Source: Siniperca chuatsi
Taxonomy: Eukaryota > Chordata > Actinopteri > Centrarchiformes > Sinipercidae
DNA length: 64,000 nt
Direction: 5' to 3'
NCBI RefSeq assembly: GCF_020085105.1
Contig: NC_058046.1
Span: forward strand, 2,372,175-2,436,174
Positions 13,400-25,219 of this stretch are shown here, piece by piece (the first letter of the stretch is position 1; each line of letters opens with the position of its first letter). The notes beneath the pieces are model-generated. The model was not told the DNA's origin and made no database searches. It saw nothing but the letters and a program-made list of their open reading frames with translations. A program made the translations under genes and the position numbers.

Positions 13400-14094
13400 T
13401 TCACCGCCGAATGGGAATCCTTCAGATCAACAAATAAACAAAGCAGCCGGGGCAGGCCAGCGTTCCTCCTGTCAGCAGCATCTGCCAGCAGCAGGGAGGA
13501 CGCTTAGTTTTTCCTGCCTCATCTAATCCTGCAGCCACGAACAAAATTACCCAAATAACTCCCTCCGAACATCCTCTATCGCTTTCCTTTTTCCTGTCTG
13601 TCAGGCTCTTTCAGCCTGCGTCCTCTGCTGTCACGTCCAATCCCTCCTCCTCTATCAAACATCTCTCTCCCGACTTCACCTCTCCACCCATCGCTCCATC
13701 TTCCTCCATCTTTGTCTCTCCTTCGGATGACTTGTTTAAACCCAGAAATGATTTGACATGTGGCAACATCCCCGTTTTCCCCTTAAATGACTACAAAATG
13801 GACCTCAGAGTGGCTCGTTATAAACCTCAGCAGTCCAGCCTGTCAACCTGCAGTATTTATGTCTTATTTAAAAGGATTTTGACCCACACTCTCGCACCAG
13901 ATTCATTTTGAGTAGTTTCCCCAAATGAAATGAGCAAACAAAGCCAGTGCAGATGCAACATAAAGGAGCATTTTCAGAAGAGGTTCATTCGTATTCCCTC
14001 ACGTCTTTGCTGAGTTGCCGCTGCACATGTAAACAGTTGCTTTCTCCTCTAATCTCCAGCAAAAACAAGGAGGACTGGATTAAATGGTTCTGAA
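11236..14094. other. Non-coding stretch with a degenerate internal duplication
   Basis: I recognise no gene. Two related blocks lie about 560 bp apart in direct orientation, near 12225-12350 and 12780-12905. They share GTGTTTTGGCCCAAATGCATTT-like and GGCATTTTTC-like words. A TG repeat is at 13366-13398. Confidence 0.45.
13366..13398. repeat. (TG)n microsatellite
   Basis: An uninterrupted TG run of about 16 units, with no nearby exon. Confidence 0.95.
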
Positions 14095-14200
14095 AGGAGG
14101 AGGAGGAGGAGGAGGAGGATGGAGATGGAGGACACACTGCTGCTACTGCTACCTCCCTCCTCCTCCTCCTCCTCCCCCTCCTCCTCTTCCTCTCCCCTCC
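14095..14200. repeat. Opposed (GGA)n and (TCC)n runs, potential hairpin
   Basis: A GGA run at about 14095-14120 is followed 30-odd bases later by a TCC run at about 14153-14200, so the two halves can pair. Low-complexity open frames on the minus strand (poly-Ser, poly-Glu) come from this structure and are not genes. Confidence 0.85.
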
Positions 14201-14559
14201 AAAAGAAATAAGACCAAAAAAAATAAATAATGTCATCCCTGTACATCAGCATGGCAGATATGAGCAGACTGTGAGGCTGGGAACAATGACACCAGCTGAG
14301 CAACAACAATAGGAAATAAATATCATGTGGCAGGCAGGCGGTCATCCCTCCATCCAATCATCCATTTAAACATTCCTGCTGTGTTTCTGCAGCCGTACAG
14401 GTTTCTTTGTGGCCTGCACCTGCATCTGACTGACTGTGTGTGCTCTGAATACCAAAAAAAAAAAATATTTCATTCCTCTCCTTTTATTGAAAATATTTCA
14501 TATAAATCAGCAGCTGCAGGTGTGACGTGATAGTCTGTTGTCCTGTTGTTGATTATAAA

Positions 14560-15500
14560 CGCCGCTTACCTTCTCGGCTCCTCTGTGTTTCTTGGCCGCC
14601 GGCGTGTCGTCATGCTGCCGCCTGACAACAATAGCGCCGCCGCCGCCGCTTTTAACTCCACAATCCAGCGCGGTTTTATTGGCGGCGCCGCCGCCGTTAC
14701 TCCCGCAGTTATTGTTATTGTTTACGTTGTTAGTGTTGCCGTTATCTCCCGTGATCCTGGAGTCCGGCGCGGCGCAGTGGCAGTGTCCGGGGCCGTCGCG
14801 GCACGGATGATGCTCGGGCAGCAGGGCGGGCGACGGGAGGAAGACGGAGGGAGGAGGAGACGAGCCATCGCCGGGCTTCTCCTTCCTCGTCCGGACTGGA
14901 GGAGCGGCGGAGTCCCTGTCCCTCTCCCTCTTCCAGCCCCGGATCACGTTTTTCCCCTTCCTCTCCTCCTTGCCTTTGGCGCACGTCGCAGGGGAGGCCG
15001 TGGTCACTTCGGAGACGCCGTTGCTGTTGTTGCCGCTCCCGCCGCCGCCGCCGCCGTCCGCGTCTCTGCACACCGCTGAAATCATCTCCAGACCTTCTCC
15101 ACCGACGCTGCGTCCTTGAGCCTCCCGACGCTGCTGCTGCTGCTTACCGACTCCGACGCACAACTCGCCGCCGCCGCGCACCGCGACGGCAGCCGCTGAG
15201 TGATCCGCCGCCCCCGGTTCCTCTCTCCCCTCCCGGCCGGCTCGGCTGCGTTTAAACGCGGATCTCCTCGGCTCCGACCCGCCGCCGCTGCCACCGCCGA
15301 CAGGTCCCCGGGTCTGGAGCGAGGGCAGGGCCGCGTGTCTGTCGGCTGAGCCAGCGGCGCTGCAGGAGGAGGAGGAGGAGGAGGTGATGGAGATGGAGGA
15401 GGCGGTGGAGGAGGAGGCGGTGTGGTTGGGTGACAGCTCCCTGCAGTCCGTCAGCAGCCCCCCATTCTCCCCAGCTCTCAGGAAACGGTTCATCTCCTCC
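14560..15500. promoter_or_regulatory. CpG-rich island over the ZNF608-like exon
   Basis: CG dinucleotides are dense throughout this roughly 0.9 kb, in contrast to the AT-rich flanks. This fits a vertebrate CpG island at a 5' exon. The transcription start cannot be placed from the sequence. Confidence 0.7.
14570..15493 (-). CDS. znf608: ZNF608/ZNF609-family protein, 5' coding exon (partial gene)
   Basis: This is one exon of 308 codons read on the minus strand, from an ATG at 15493 to a clear donor (AAG|GTAAGC) after residue 308, phase 0. The family comprises large nuclear proteins with a single C2H2 finger, linked to transcription regulation. The protein is low complexity (Ser, Gly, Ala and Asn runs), but three spaced blocks match the ZNF608/609 N-terminal region: RREAQGR near the middle, CAKGKEERKGK followed by a Lys/Arg-rich stretch, and a terminal AKKHRGAEK that stops at the same splice point as the family's KLKTEK-like end. 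The acidic DSGDEW...IIDLDADLEKD block expected at the N-terminus of the family is not seen in this exon. The ATG used here is the first in frame; the frame is open upstream to a stop near 15639, and an acceptor near 15582 (CCTACAG) is possible. Divergent placement next to gramd2b matches human ZNF608. The large finger-encoding exons are not in the window. Confidence 0.6.
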
Positions 15501-18500
15501 TTTCCTTGTGTCCTTTGTCGATCTTCACAATAATCAGCATTCAAGTCATTGTCAGCCCGCCGCAGTGTGAGAGCACCGAGCTGTAGGTGGACACATGCAG
15601 GTCTGTTATAGGCTGCTGGATCAGGCCTGCTCCATCACAAACTCTAACAGGCTGAATGACAGCTGAGAAGTCCTGACAGAGACCAGAGGTGCTCGGTGGA
15701 TAGCCTGTTAGCCTGTGTCCCATTTGTAATTCATATATAGCTACCCCTATTTAAAAGAATAATAAAGTTTAAAAAAAAGCACATCACACCCCAGAGACAC
15801 TGCAAAATGAGCATATTTCTGTTTTCAAATAACAAATATAATATCATTTTCTAGTATGTCTTAATGTTTATTTTCTGTAATAATAATAAAAATAAATAAT
15901 ATTCTAGAGAGTGATTGCATTGTGTTATTTTATTTCTCTCCCACCGTGGATATTATCTTGATAAATATTTCAGAAGCCACAAATTTGATTTGGGGAAAAA
16001 AGGAAAATCTGATGCCTGAATTACACTGGCTGACCACACGGGGGCGCTGCAGCGTTTGCTTGATTGTTTAAACAGCCACTCAGGTGTAACTGATTGGATG
16101 TCCACGAAATTCCTGTGTACTTGTTCTTTCTCAACATGATGGGGACAGTTTAAGTTGTCTCCAATGGCGACAACATTCACCTGCTGTGATCAGCAGCGAC
16201 CTCAGGAGTCTTAATGGTATTTTGGGTAAAACTATAATAGGCAGGAAATTATAACTCAGGTTATTGTACTTTTTCAGTCAAAACGCTTGTGCTTATTTTT
16301 AAATTCATTAATAAATATATATATATATATATATATATTTACAGCGGCTGAATTATATTTGTAATGTCGTGAAAAAATACACAGAATAGTGCCGAGTTCT
16401 CCAAAGCAGGTGTGAGACTCGAGTTTACAGTGAGTTACATGATAAAACAGAGGCTTTATTTACACTTTGCACATATGAATCTAACGGCAGCCTTTGGCAG
16501 TTAATACAAAACCCGATCAAACTACGATATTTATTTCTGAAGATAAAATCGGCAATATGACTGAAAAGCTACGGCACTATTTCATACAGAAGCAGTTCAA
16601 AGTAGTTTATAGGACAGATGCCACGTGCCATATTTACATTTATATCTAGAACAACAATGCTTAAGGTTCAAGTAATTCAAGCTGAACTGAAGAGAGGTCT
16701 TTAGGACTCTTACATTAACTATTTCCCGTGCTTTAGGAGCACAAATGCTGCATGTGAACAGTATGGAGATTGGTGTGTTGTGACCTGAGAGATCTGCTGG
16801 GTTTATAAACCGGGAGGGAGCGTGTCTGTTATGGCCTGTGGAGCCAGACCAAGAAGAGCTTTGGATGCCAAGAGGAGGATCTCAAATTATGTTGTGAAAG
16901 TAATTGGTTTCTAAGGACCAGGGAGATGTGCTCCGATTGTTTTTGTTCTGGTTAAAACTAAATGAGCTGCAGTCTGTACAGTGAGTGGTTTTAGCTGGAA
17001 GATCCGGGGAGTCAGACTGGGACAGAGAACCTGTGAGAGGTTTCTAAGAGGATAAAGATAACAGTAAAACCATCTTACAATTAAACAGGAAATATGATTC
17101 ACATTCAGCGTATTCATTATTACAGAAAAAAGCAGCGCATGTCACACACACGACCATTTTCTTATGTGTTGAAACATATCTAAACATCCTTTCAAAATAC
17201 AGTCAGTTGACTACACAGGGATCCATGTGCTCTGATTGTCACAGTATGCAAACTATAAACCTTCTCAGACAGATTAAAGAGTTAAAAAGCAGAATAAACA
17301 GGAATAAAATGTGTAGAAATCCACAGATTACTGCCACTCACCCTACTGCTGCTGGTGTGATGAAGACATATTCAAAGAGATCCTGCCTCTCTCTCTGGCT
17401 GTGATGAAGAAATAGTGATTTGCAAACCTGAGCAGTCAACACAGACAGGGATTCATTATCAGAGTCACCGAAAGGGACAAGTGGAATGAATGTAGATAAA
17501 TGACAAGTTAGAGTAGCACAATGAATACACCAGGAGCCCACAGAGTGCATCAAGACATCTGACATCAGAAACCTCTCATCCTGGAGAAAGTGGGTAAATG
17601 AGAGAGACAGTAGACCGCACATACAGCAAAGTATTTAGTTGTGTGCGGCTCTGAGCGGTGTTGTTGCAGCTGGAGAGGGAAGATGAGTCAGTTCACGCTC
17701 TTTGAGAAGAAATTTGCTCTGAATGAATTAGATGCAGGAATTTATTAGTTTTAGAGAAGCTCTTGACAGGATGGAAATTGCGTCCAATGTGTGTTTTTGA
17801 AGGCAGAGACTGATACATCAATATTTTTAGTCTGAGAGCCAGTATTCTGTGCCAGTATTTAGAAGTCTTTTGGCTTGGACCTCATTTATTTTATCTCCCA
17901 AAGGACACATAACTGTCATCTGCTCTCATTAGAACTGATTCTTTATTACGCTAAGAAAAGTACATTTTGAGTCCAAATTGTTTCTCCACCAGCTACAGAG
18001 GGAGCAAATGGACTTGGGTGTGTGTCATTAGACAATTTGTCTTAGTACCACCCACAGATGTGGTTACAGTCAACTTCATATGTGCACACCTTCAAGCATA
18101 ACTGAAGATAGAACAGCAATAGTACTTCACAAACCGGCATTGTATTTATAGGGAATCATCAGAAGCAAAAACACGTCCTGGACGTCTCTGTGTTGGACGC
18201 ACAGAGATGAAACTCAAGCAAGTAACCCTCCCAAAAGTTTGGAAGGCTCCTTTATAATGTAAAGAAATGTTCTGCCATGAAAGTACAAAACACACTCAGC
18301 TCGCCTGTCGCTGACCAGAGTCGCTGATAAGAGATTTGGGGCAGCGGGAGGAAGAAGAGGGTTCAGTGGGTCTACAGTATATGACTGTTGCACAAACAGA
18401 GCCACCGTACAGCCAGTCACAGATAGTAAGATCATGTTTATTTTGCAGGGGTCGAGGAGGCGTGTCATTTGTGACCACAACATGTCCTGCAGTATATATT

Positions 18501-21249
18501 TGAGGAAAAAAGTGGAGTATCGACAAATACACACGAAATAATCCAAAACAATGTAACATGGACTGCTGAACTGCCTGGAAAAACACAGAGGGGTAGAAGG
18601 TGGGTTCATTCAAATCCCAGTGTACACCTGTCGCAGTCAATTATATCTTAAAGTGTCAGACAGTGATTCTGTCGCTGCAATGGAGAACTACACCGCAGAC
18701 GACTTGTTTCGATTTAACAGGAAGAGCGCAATGTCCAAACCTTCCTGTGCTCCGTCCAACACACCCGGACATCACCGGTAAGAACACTTTTTGTTACAAT
18801 AGTAATCTGCAGTGTCCTTGTCCCTAACTCTCAAAAACTGAAAGTCTCCAACGTTGATGTGCAGTGTTCTGTACACTTTCCAGAAATCTCCTCTCAAGTA
18901 AGAGTTTCTGTAGGTGGAGCTGTTTTCTTTGGTTGTCTCTGTCCGTGCTAAATACCCGCTTCTTCTTCTTCTGTTTCCTTCAAGCAAGTGTTTTTTTCCT
19001 GGAAATTATATTCGAAAAAGTGAGATCGGTCTCACAATTGAGGACTTGACATCTGTGCATTTCCAACAGCAGATGTTCTCTTTGAATAGAGTTACACAGC
19101 GAGCCTGTTACTGGAAGAGAGCTTTGCATTATGGGTTATTTCGGAAACCAGTACTCCACAGATTTAGCGTCGCACTCCTATAACATTTTCAGACTCGTGG
19201 ACAACAAAAAGTATAAAACTCACTGCAGCAGAAAATCGTCTTTTTCATTCAATACATTCTTCCTGTCAAAACCTGGCGCCTACATTACCCACAGTGCAAC
19301 GGTTCAGTCTAGTGTTGACGATAAATCGTATTTTCATCGCGATATGAACATGCGTGATAAACACATCGCAAAAGACTGCCTGAACTGCGATGAATAAGTA
19401 AAATCATTTAGTTTGGGAATGAGAACTGAAACCCGGTATTAAACGGGCCGCAGGGCTAAAAGCCAAAACACCTGTTCAACAAGCATAAACATGAAGAAAG
19501 CGATATTTTAATCTGCTCTGTCTGCAGTCTCTCATGTTTTACTCAACCACAGCGTGCAGGCGCAGTCTGTCAGAGATTCAGGTGTGCTATGCTAGCAGCG
19601 GCTAACGGAGCCTGCAGCGGAGATGAGCAGCGGGATACAGACGTCTGCTGAGCTCGCTGCCTTCTAACTCCACACCAACAGATTTGTTTCATTTTTAAAC
19701 CTGTAGTCTTCAGCTCCAACCGACGCTGACTCACGTGACATCACTTGAGGACGTTTATCAGACTTCACACAGCTCCCTCTGGAGACACTGAAGGCTTTAT
19801 ACGACTTTTTTAACATATGCAGTTTTGCTCCCCAACACCTGGAAACTGACTGGGATGTGTTCAATCCGTGGAGTTCCCCTTTAATATTGCAAATCTGTCC
19901 GTCTTCTGCGCTGGAGCTTCTGGAGTTGGTCAGCCTCAGAAGTGTCCAGTAAACCCAGTTTAACCTGCAGGAGTTTTCTGTTTGCTCGTGCTGCCACAGA
20001 AGAAATTAATTCACAACGAGTAGAAAGTGGAGCAGATGTTTGTGGTTCCCAAACTTTTTCTCTCAAGCTCCCCTTTTGCAGTTAAAAATATTTTTTAATC
20101 TCCCCACCTCCCAGCGTACACCCACATAAACACACATTCTTTGTTGTAACCTGGAAGTACTTCATTTGCAATATTGTCTGAAACTAAAGGGGTACTCCAG
20201 GGATTTAATATTGCATTTCCAACTTGGGGGGACAGATTTAAAAAAAAAAAAAAAAAAAAAATAACGGTTAAAATTGATACAGCAGAGTCAGAGACGTCCT
20301 GTGGGACAAATGTGTTGACGCTTCATGTTTTTAGCAGCAAATCCTGCAGCTGCAGTTCATACAGTTTGTGTTTGTGTTTCAAAAGGGCGTCTGGCCTCTG
20401 TTTACACACCACAACATGCAGGAGACTCATTCTGCAACGGATATTGTCTCACTGCGTGTCACTACATCTTAATACGAATCATTCCAAGCAACAACAACTT
20501 TATTTCCGGAGCAGTTGGCATAAAAATTGTCCAGCACTGGCATTCAATAGTATTAACTGTATTTCAAAGAAACATATAATTTAAACACTAACAGAGCAAT
20601 GAGGGATATTAAAGTACAACAACAAGAGATTCATTAGTATTTTATTCGTATTGGCAACAACACAGAGACAAATAAAAATACAATATATGCAGAACGACAG
20701 TATATGATTGTGTAGAAATATAATACTCATCTAATCATTATAAGTTAGTTATTTTAAAATGATGGAAATGAGAAAACTGTAAACACATCAACAGGATATA
20801 CAGCACACAATTAACGCCAACAGCATAGTAACTAAGACCATCATACTACATCCACCTGCATCTCACCAGGATGTACAGTGCAGGAGCACTCAAAGCCAAC
20901 AGCACAGGAACTAGAAAGGAATTCACCGGTCTCTCAACAACAGGATGTGCAGCGCAGGTAACGTTACACTCAACTAAAGAGAGCACATTAACAAACTACA
21001 CCGCTCTCAGCCACAAATAAGAGATAAACTTAATATTTACAAACCCAAAGCCTAAAAAACAACGGGCAGCAAGCTGGTGTCACATATGGCAAACACAGGA
21101 AGACTTTATACGCCGACATTAATCATAAGCGTGTTACTTTATGCAGTGCATTCTTCCTGGCTCTGCTTCGTGCGAAATCATCCCCGACATCGTCAAAGTC
21201 GCAAAGTTCGCTCTTAATTAGCACAAGAGAAAGTTCATTTTCCATCGTG
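15494..21249. other. Intergenic DNA between divergent znf608-like and gramd2b genes, left part
   Basis: No gene is supported. A 60-codon ATG frame on the minus strand (15541-15723) lies directly upstream of the ZNF608-like exon and could be 5' UTR with an upstream ORF. An (AT)n run is at 16315-16338. Repeats are likely at about 19840-20230, where phrases such as GGGGTACTCCAGGGATTTAATATTGC resemble teleost interspersed elements, and around 18650-19330. A poly-A run is at 20239-20261. Confidence 0.45.
16315..16338. repeat. (AT)n microsatellite
   Basis: A pure alternating AT run of about 12 units in AT-rich intergenic DNA. Confidence 0.9.
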
Positions 21250-21449
21250 GACAGGAGACAGGGGACAGGCAACAGGAGACAGGGGACAGGAGACAGGAGA
21301 CAGGAGACAGGGGACAGGGGACGGGGACAGGAGACAGGAGACAGGCGACGGGGACAGGAAACAGGGGACAGGAGACAGGAGACAGGCGACAGGGGACAGG
21401 GGACAGGCGACAGGGGACAGGAAACAGGGGACAGGGGACAGGGGACAGC
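21250..21449. repeat. Minisatellite, 7-bp unit (GGACAGG / AGACAGG)
   Basis: About 200 bp are made almost wholly of the heptamers GGACAGG, AGACAGG and CGACAGG with a few 6-bp slips. The units are G-rich on the plus strand. All six frames run open through it, giving Ser-Pro-Cys-rich or Gly-Asp-Arg-rich pseudo-proteins that are not genes. Confidence 0.95.
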
Positions 21450-21669
21450 ATGACCGCCGCTCCGCCTCACCCACCGACAGCTGGACAGGTGTGAACGTCA
21501 TCGGTAACGTTATTTTTGTGCTTGACCTCTGACATTTCATGGCTGGACGGATCCACTTGAAGGGCTGGGGGGAGGTGACGACGGTCAGTGCCACTTCCTG
21601 CACCTGCCTTACAGTACAGGTAGCCTATTAGGGACCGTGTAACCCCCAATCAGATGGACTGTTCCAACA

Positions 21670-22022
21670 TTAAAGGTCCAGTGTGCAGGATTTAGTGGCA
21701 TCTAGCAGTGAAATTGTAGTTTACAACCATTTGAGTACTGCTCGCCTCACCCTCCCCTTCCAAGCGTGTAGGAGAAACTACGGTAGCTGCGAAACTCGTG
21801 AAAAACGCGAAAGGCCCTCTCTAGAGCCAGTGATTGGTTTGTCCATTTAACATGGCGGCCTCCGAGGAAGGGGACCCGCTCCCTCTGTAGATATAAACCG
21901 CTTATTCTCAGGTAACGAAAACACAACGATTGTTATTTCCAGGTGATTATACACAAATGAAAACATGAATATTCTATTCCATTTCTGCCAATACCTCCTC
22001 CTAAATGTCACACACTGGACCT
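21670..22022 (+). mobile_element. TTAA-target non-autonomous element (piggyBac-like MITE)
   Basis: TTAA at 21670-21673 is followed by AGGTCCAGTGTGCAGGAT. The right end reads ACACACTGGACCT, the inverted complement of the left end, giving a terminal inverted repeat of about 13 bp. The interior (CTCGCCTCACCCTCCCC..., GAAAACACAACGATT) matches a very common teleost repeat. The right TTAA is not intact. There is no transposase, so it could move only in trans. Confidence 0.8.
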
Positions 22023-22059
22023 CAGTAAAGAAATTGACACCCAACAGATATTAAACATC

Positions 22060-22496
22060 TGGCAGTTGATGACTGACACAGTTTTGTCTGTTCCTCTTCT
22101 TCAAAGGACCGTCTGAGGGTTCAGACTTGGTCTGAAGGTTAGACGAATAGTTTAACAACCTTTTTGAAAACTGCCGGGTTGCCAGAAACAGTTGGTGAGC
22201 ACAAGTTTAGGTTTTTTGTCTCTGTACAGAAGTCTTGTCTAGACTTTAGGACGCTGCAGACAGTCACTGTTCATGGTTATTCAACAAGAAATAGTTCCAG
22301 CACAGAAATCCCCCTTTTCACACATCTGTCAAAGATACAGTGCGTTAATGAGTGAGCTTTGAAAGTGTTTGTATCTTTTCACTTTGGACAGATCCAGGCT
22401 AACTCTCCAAAGTGCCTCCACTTTCTGACTCCAGCTCCGTGCTTAAAGCACATACACGAGATTCTCATTTCCCAAAATGTTGAACTGTTCCTTTAA
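22060..22496. mobile_element. Degraded copy of the GTTCAACATTT-ended teleost element
   Basis: It ends CAAAATGTTGAACTGTTCCTTTAA at 22473-22496, which mirrors the AGGAATAGTTCAACATTT end of the element at 35307-36018. It also shares AAGAAATAGTTCCAGCAC near 22286. The left end is not clear. Confidence 0.55.
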
Positions 22497-22716
22497 GGTT
22501 AGACTTACAGGCCAGGAAATGTAATATGTCAGTGAGGGTCCTCACAAGTATAGAAATGTGATTGTGTATGTGTGTTTATGCATAGGCAGATGCTGGGCCG
22601 TTTTACGCTTGTGTGTACATTAGTGTCATTTATTTCTGTAAGTGTATTTGTGTATTTGTGTTCATGTGTCAGTGAGTGTAACTGTGCCTATTGCATGTGA
22701 GCATGTACTGTACATA

Positions 22717-22720
<4 letters not shown>

Positions 22721-22782
<62 letters not shown>
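22721..22782. repeat. (TG)n microsatellite
   Basis: About 31 uninterrupted TG units. Confidence 0.97.
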
Positions 22783-22786
<4 letters not shown>

Positions 22787-22915
22787 CTGTGCTGAGTCAG
22801 AGAATGAAAGCTGAAATAGACAGAGAGAGAACAAGAGATTGACACTGAGAAACTTTATAACATGTTTGTTGACATTGTGGCCCAGTGACCCACAGCTGAT
22901 ATCAGTCAGCTCAGA

Positions 22916-22916
<1 letters not shown>

Positions 22917-22965
<49 letters not shown>
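22917..22965. repeat. (CT)n(CA)n compound microsatellite
   Basis: A short CT run passes directly into about 18 CA units. Confidence 0.95.
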
Positions 22966-22967
<2 letters not shown>

Positions 22968-23639
22968 TAATAGCTAGATCATATATCCTCATTTGGGCTG
23001 AACTAAACGTCTGCAGGGAAAAATCTATTTTTTCACACAGTTAAAAACAGTTATTCTAATTCTTTGCAGTATTTTTTTTTACCAGAATAAATAAAATCTG
23101 CTGTTAGCAAGGTCAAATTAAATTTCCAGATTTTTGAAGGGAGTCTGGTGACTTTCTCCCTGTAACACAAACTTCAGGCACATCATATTCTCTGCTTACC
23201 TGCTGAAAACACAAAGAAAGCGTTCGTTCACTGGACTGTTGTTATTGTAGAGGACTGCAGTCAGTGTAAAGCGATACAGCAGATGTTTTCTCTACCTGAC
23301 CCTCCTGTCCTGCGTTCATCTATATAGTAAAAAATAAATAAATGATAACAGTTTATATCAACACAGGGAAACGGATCAGATTTCATCCTGTTTGGGAAAC
23401 AATTACAGGTAAAAAAGCGAAATAAAAAAGGAGAAGAAAGTTGCCATGTATACTGAGAGCTGCATGGGAAACCACCATGTTCACTGACACCAAATATCTC
23501 AACTTGTTCTGCCTGCCAGGAGTTTATGTGAACAGAAAAAGAAAAGATTTTAAAGTGTACAGCAACATCTGAGAGAGAAAATGAAACTTTACTCTCCATG
23601 CAAAGCTGGGTAAAATGTCACTGATCAAAGGTTTAAATG

Positions 23640-23641
<2 letters not shown>

Positions 23642-23689
<48 letters not shown>
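23642..23689. repeat. (CA)n microsatellite
   Basis: About 24 CA units. With the CA run at 22917-22965 it can pair with the TG run at 22721-22782 on the same strand. Confidence 0.97.
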
Positions 23690-23690
<1 letters not shown>

Positions 23691-24154
23691 CCCCATCCTG
23701 CCATCTGATTGGCTGTGACATGTGAGACCAGGAGGCCCAGCAGACACTCCCAAGGGCAGGTGAGGGAGCAGAGGATCAGGCTGCAGGGTCAGTTCACCTC
23801 TCGGTTCTCACAGCAGCAGGCAGGCAGACAGAAAGACAGGACAGCGGGACAGACGGTCGGTTAAAAACCGTAGAGCGTGATGACAGAACAGTGTGTGAGC
23901 AGGCAGACATCGCAGGAAGATTCCAGGAAGTGTAACAGAGGAACTGCAAAGCACGAGGAAAGGGATTATCAGTGAGTTTGTGACTGCAAACGGGATCAGA
24001 GAGAAGATGTCTACATTATTAAACAATATACTGTGGATACTGGTATTAGCTGTTGTAGTGGTAGTGTAATAGTGTTTTTATTAGTAGTAGTATTGGCATG
24101 CTGGCATCAGTTGTGAAATTAGTTCAAGTAGTAGCAGTACTAGTACCTCTATGA

Positions 24155-24375
24155 GAGCTGTAACAACTAGTCGATTAATCGATTGGTCGATTGACAGATA
24201 AGTATTTCCTGGCTACAGCTTCTCAAATGTGAGGATTTGCTACTTTTCTTTGTCACGTATCGTTGTAAAATCTGATATGTTTGAATTTTGGACTGTTGGT
24301 CGGACAAAACAAGAAAACTGAAGATGTTACCTCTCGTTTTTCTATCAATAGTGAAACAAACTGTTCGTTGCAACT
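24155..24375. repeat. Teleost dispersed repeat (copy 1 of a pair)
   Basis: It shares long phrases with 55485-55800, including TTTTGGACTGTTGGTCGGACAA and CTACAGCTTCTCAAATG versus TTTCAGCTTCTCCAATG. It starts with ACTAGTCGATTAATCGATTGG. The family is familiar from teleost genomes, non-coding and probably a non-autonomous DNA element. Confidence 0.75.
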
Positions 24376-25090
24376 ACACCCCGACTGATAAATCAGCTGA
24401 CAGGCTTCTAGCTTATCAAGATAAGCTAATATCTAGATCCTTATCTGTGTATACAGACTGTTGACCGATATGTCAAAGATATGCTTAAGGTCCTTTAGAA
24501 ATGGAGTCTCCATTACATGGTTTACTCGGAGAGCACTGACAAGTTTGTTTTGTGTAACATAGGCTACATATCTTGGTCACAATAAGAATCAAATTTAAAG
24601 AAATCTTATCAGAAATGTTTTAAGTTATACGTTTCTGTTAAAAAAAAGGAATATCATCTGATTTTATCATAATTGGATTTTTTAAGTCTCAAATATCTAC
24701 ATTAGTGTCAGCCTCAAAAATCCTGTCAGACTCTAATAAGGACCCTAATAACTATATTCAGTTTTACCGTAAAATACCATGCTGTTGAGCAAGCTTAACA
24801 AGATTCACTTGAGTTCTTAGGACTTGAATTTGTCTGATATGTTATTAAGTGGAGGATGGATTTAAACCCAGTATAAACCTCAGTTACATACCATTCTTGC
24901 TGTATGTACAGTATACATTTATTCCACCAATCATTTAGAGTACTTTGTACTGATCCCTATGTTTCCTTCCATGTACCGTTGGTTCTTAATCTACTCTACG
25001 TAGCTGCTCCTGCTTGCTGGCTGTTGCTGCTAAATGAAGTATTTTGGATAATTTTGGTGTGTCTGAATGTTGTTTTCTTGCTGTCTGTAG

Positions 25091-25219
25091 TTCAGATGTC
25101 TGTAGTTCAGAAAACATGGAGGAGCGGCAGAAATATGAGAGGGCGGTCAGCGAGTCTCTGCAGGCCGTCGATCCGAATCAACAGGAGCTCTCAGGCAGGA
25201 GGAAACCAGCATTAGTCAG
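25091..25219 (+). CDS. gramd2b: gramd2b first coding exon in window
   Basis: Coding is called from ATG 25116, which has A at -3 and G at +4 (a good Kozak context). It opens MEERQKYERAVSESLQA and ends in phase 2 at 25219 before donor GTTACT. An acceptor (CTGTCTGTAG) at 25090 fits an exon that starts upstream, and the frame is open through SSEN before the Met. A short alternative N-terminus spliced from an unseen exon is therefore possible. Confidence 0.75.

Larger units (their letters stand above)
22497..25090. other. Region 5' of gramd2b
   Basis: It holds three dinucleotide repeats (listed separately) and a dispersed repeat at about 24155-24375. An upstream non-coding or short coding exon of gramd2b is expected somewhere here. 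The purine-rich sequence at about 23760-24010 is a candidate first exon or promoter, but nothing decides it. Confidence 0.4.

Noticed and set aside
14546..15079. 177-codon plus-strand frame
   Set aside because: Antisense to the ZNF608-like exon. The GC-rich sequence keeps several frames open, and only the minus frame has family blocks and a donor.
18660..18775. Possible exon MENYTADDLFRFNRKS ending before GTAAGA
   Set aside because: No partner exons and no recognised family. The surrounding DNA has phrases resembling dispersed teleost repeats.
21250..21449. CRISPR-like array
   Set aside because: Units are 7 bp with no spacers, and the genome is eukaryotic.
21123..21603. Overlapping frames rich in Ser-Pro-Cys or Gly-Asp-Arg
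   Set aside because: Translations of the heptamer minisatellite.
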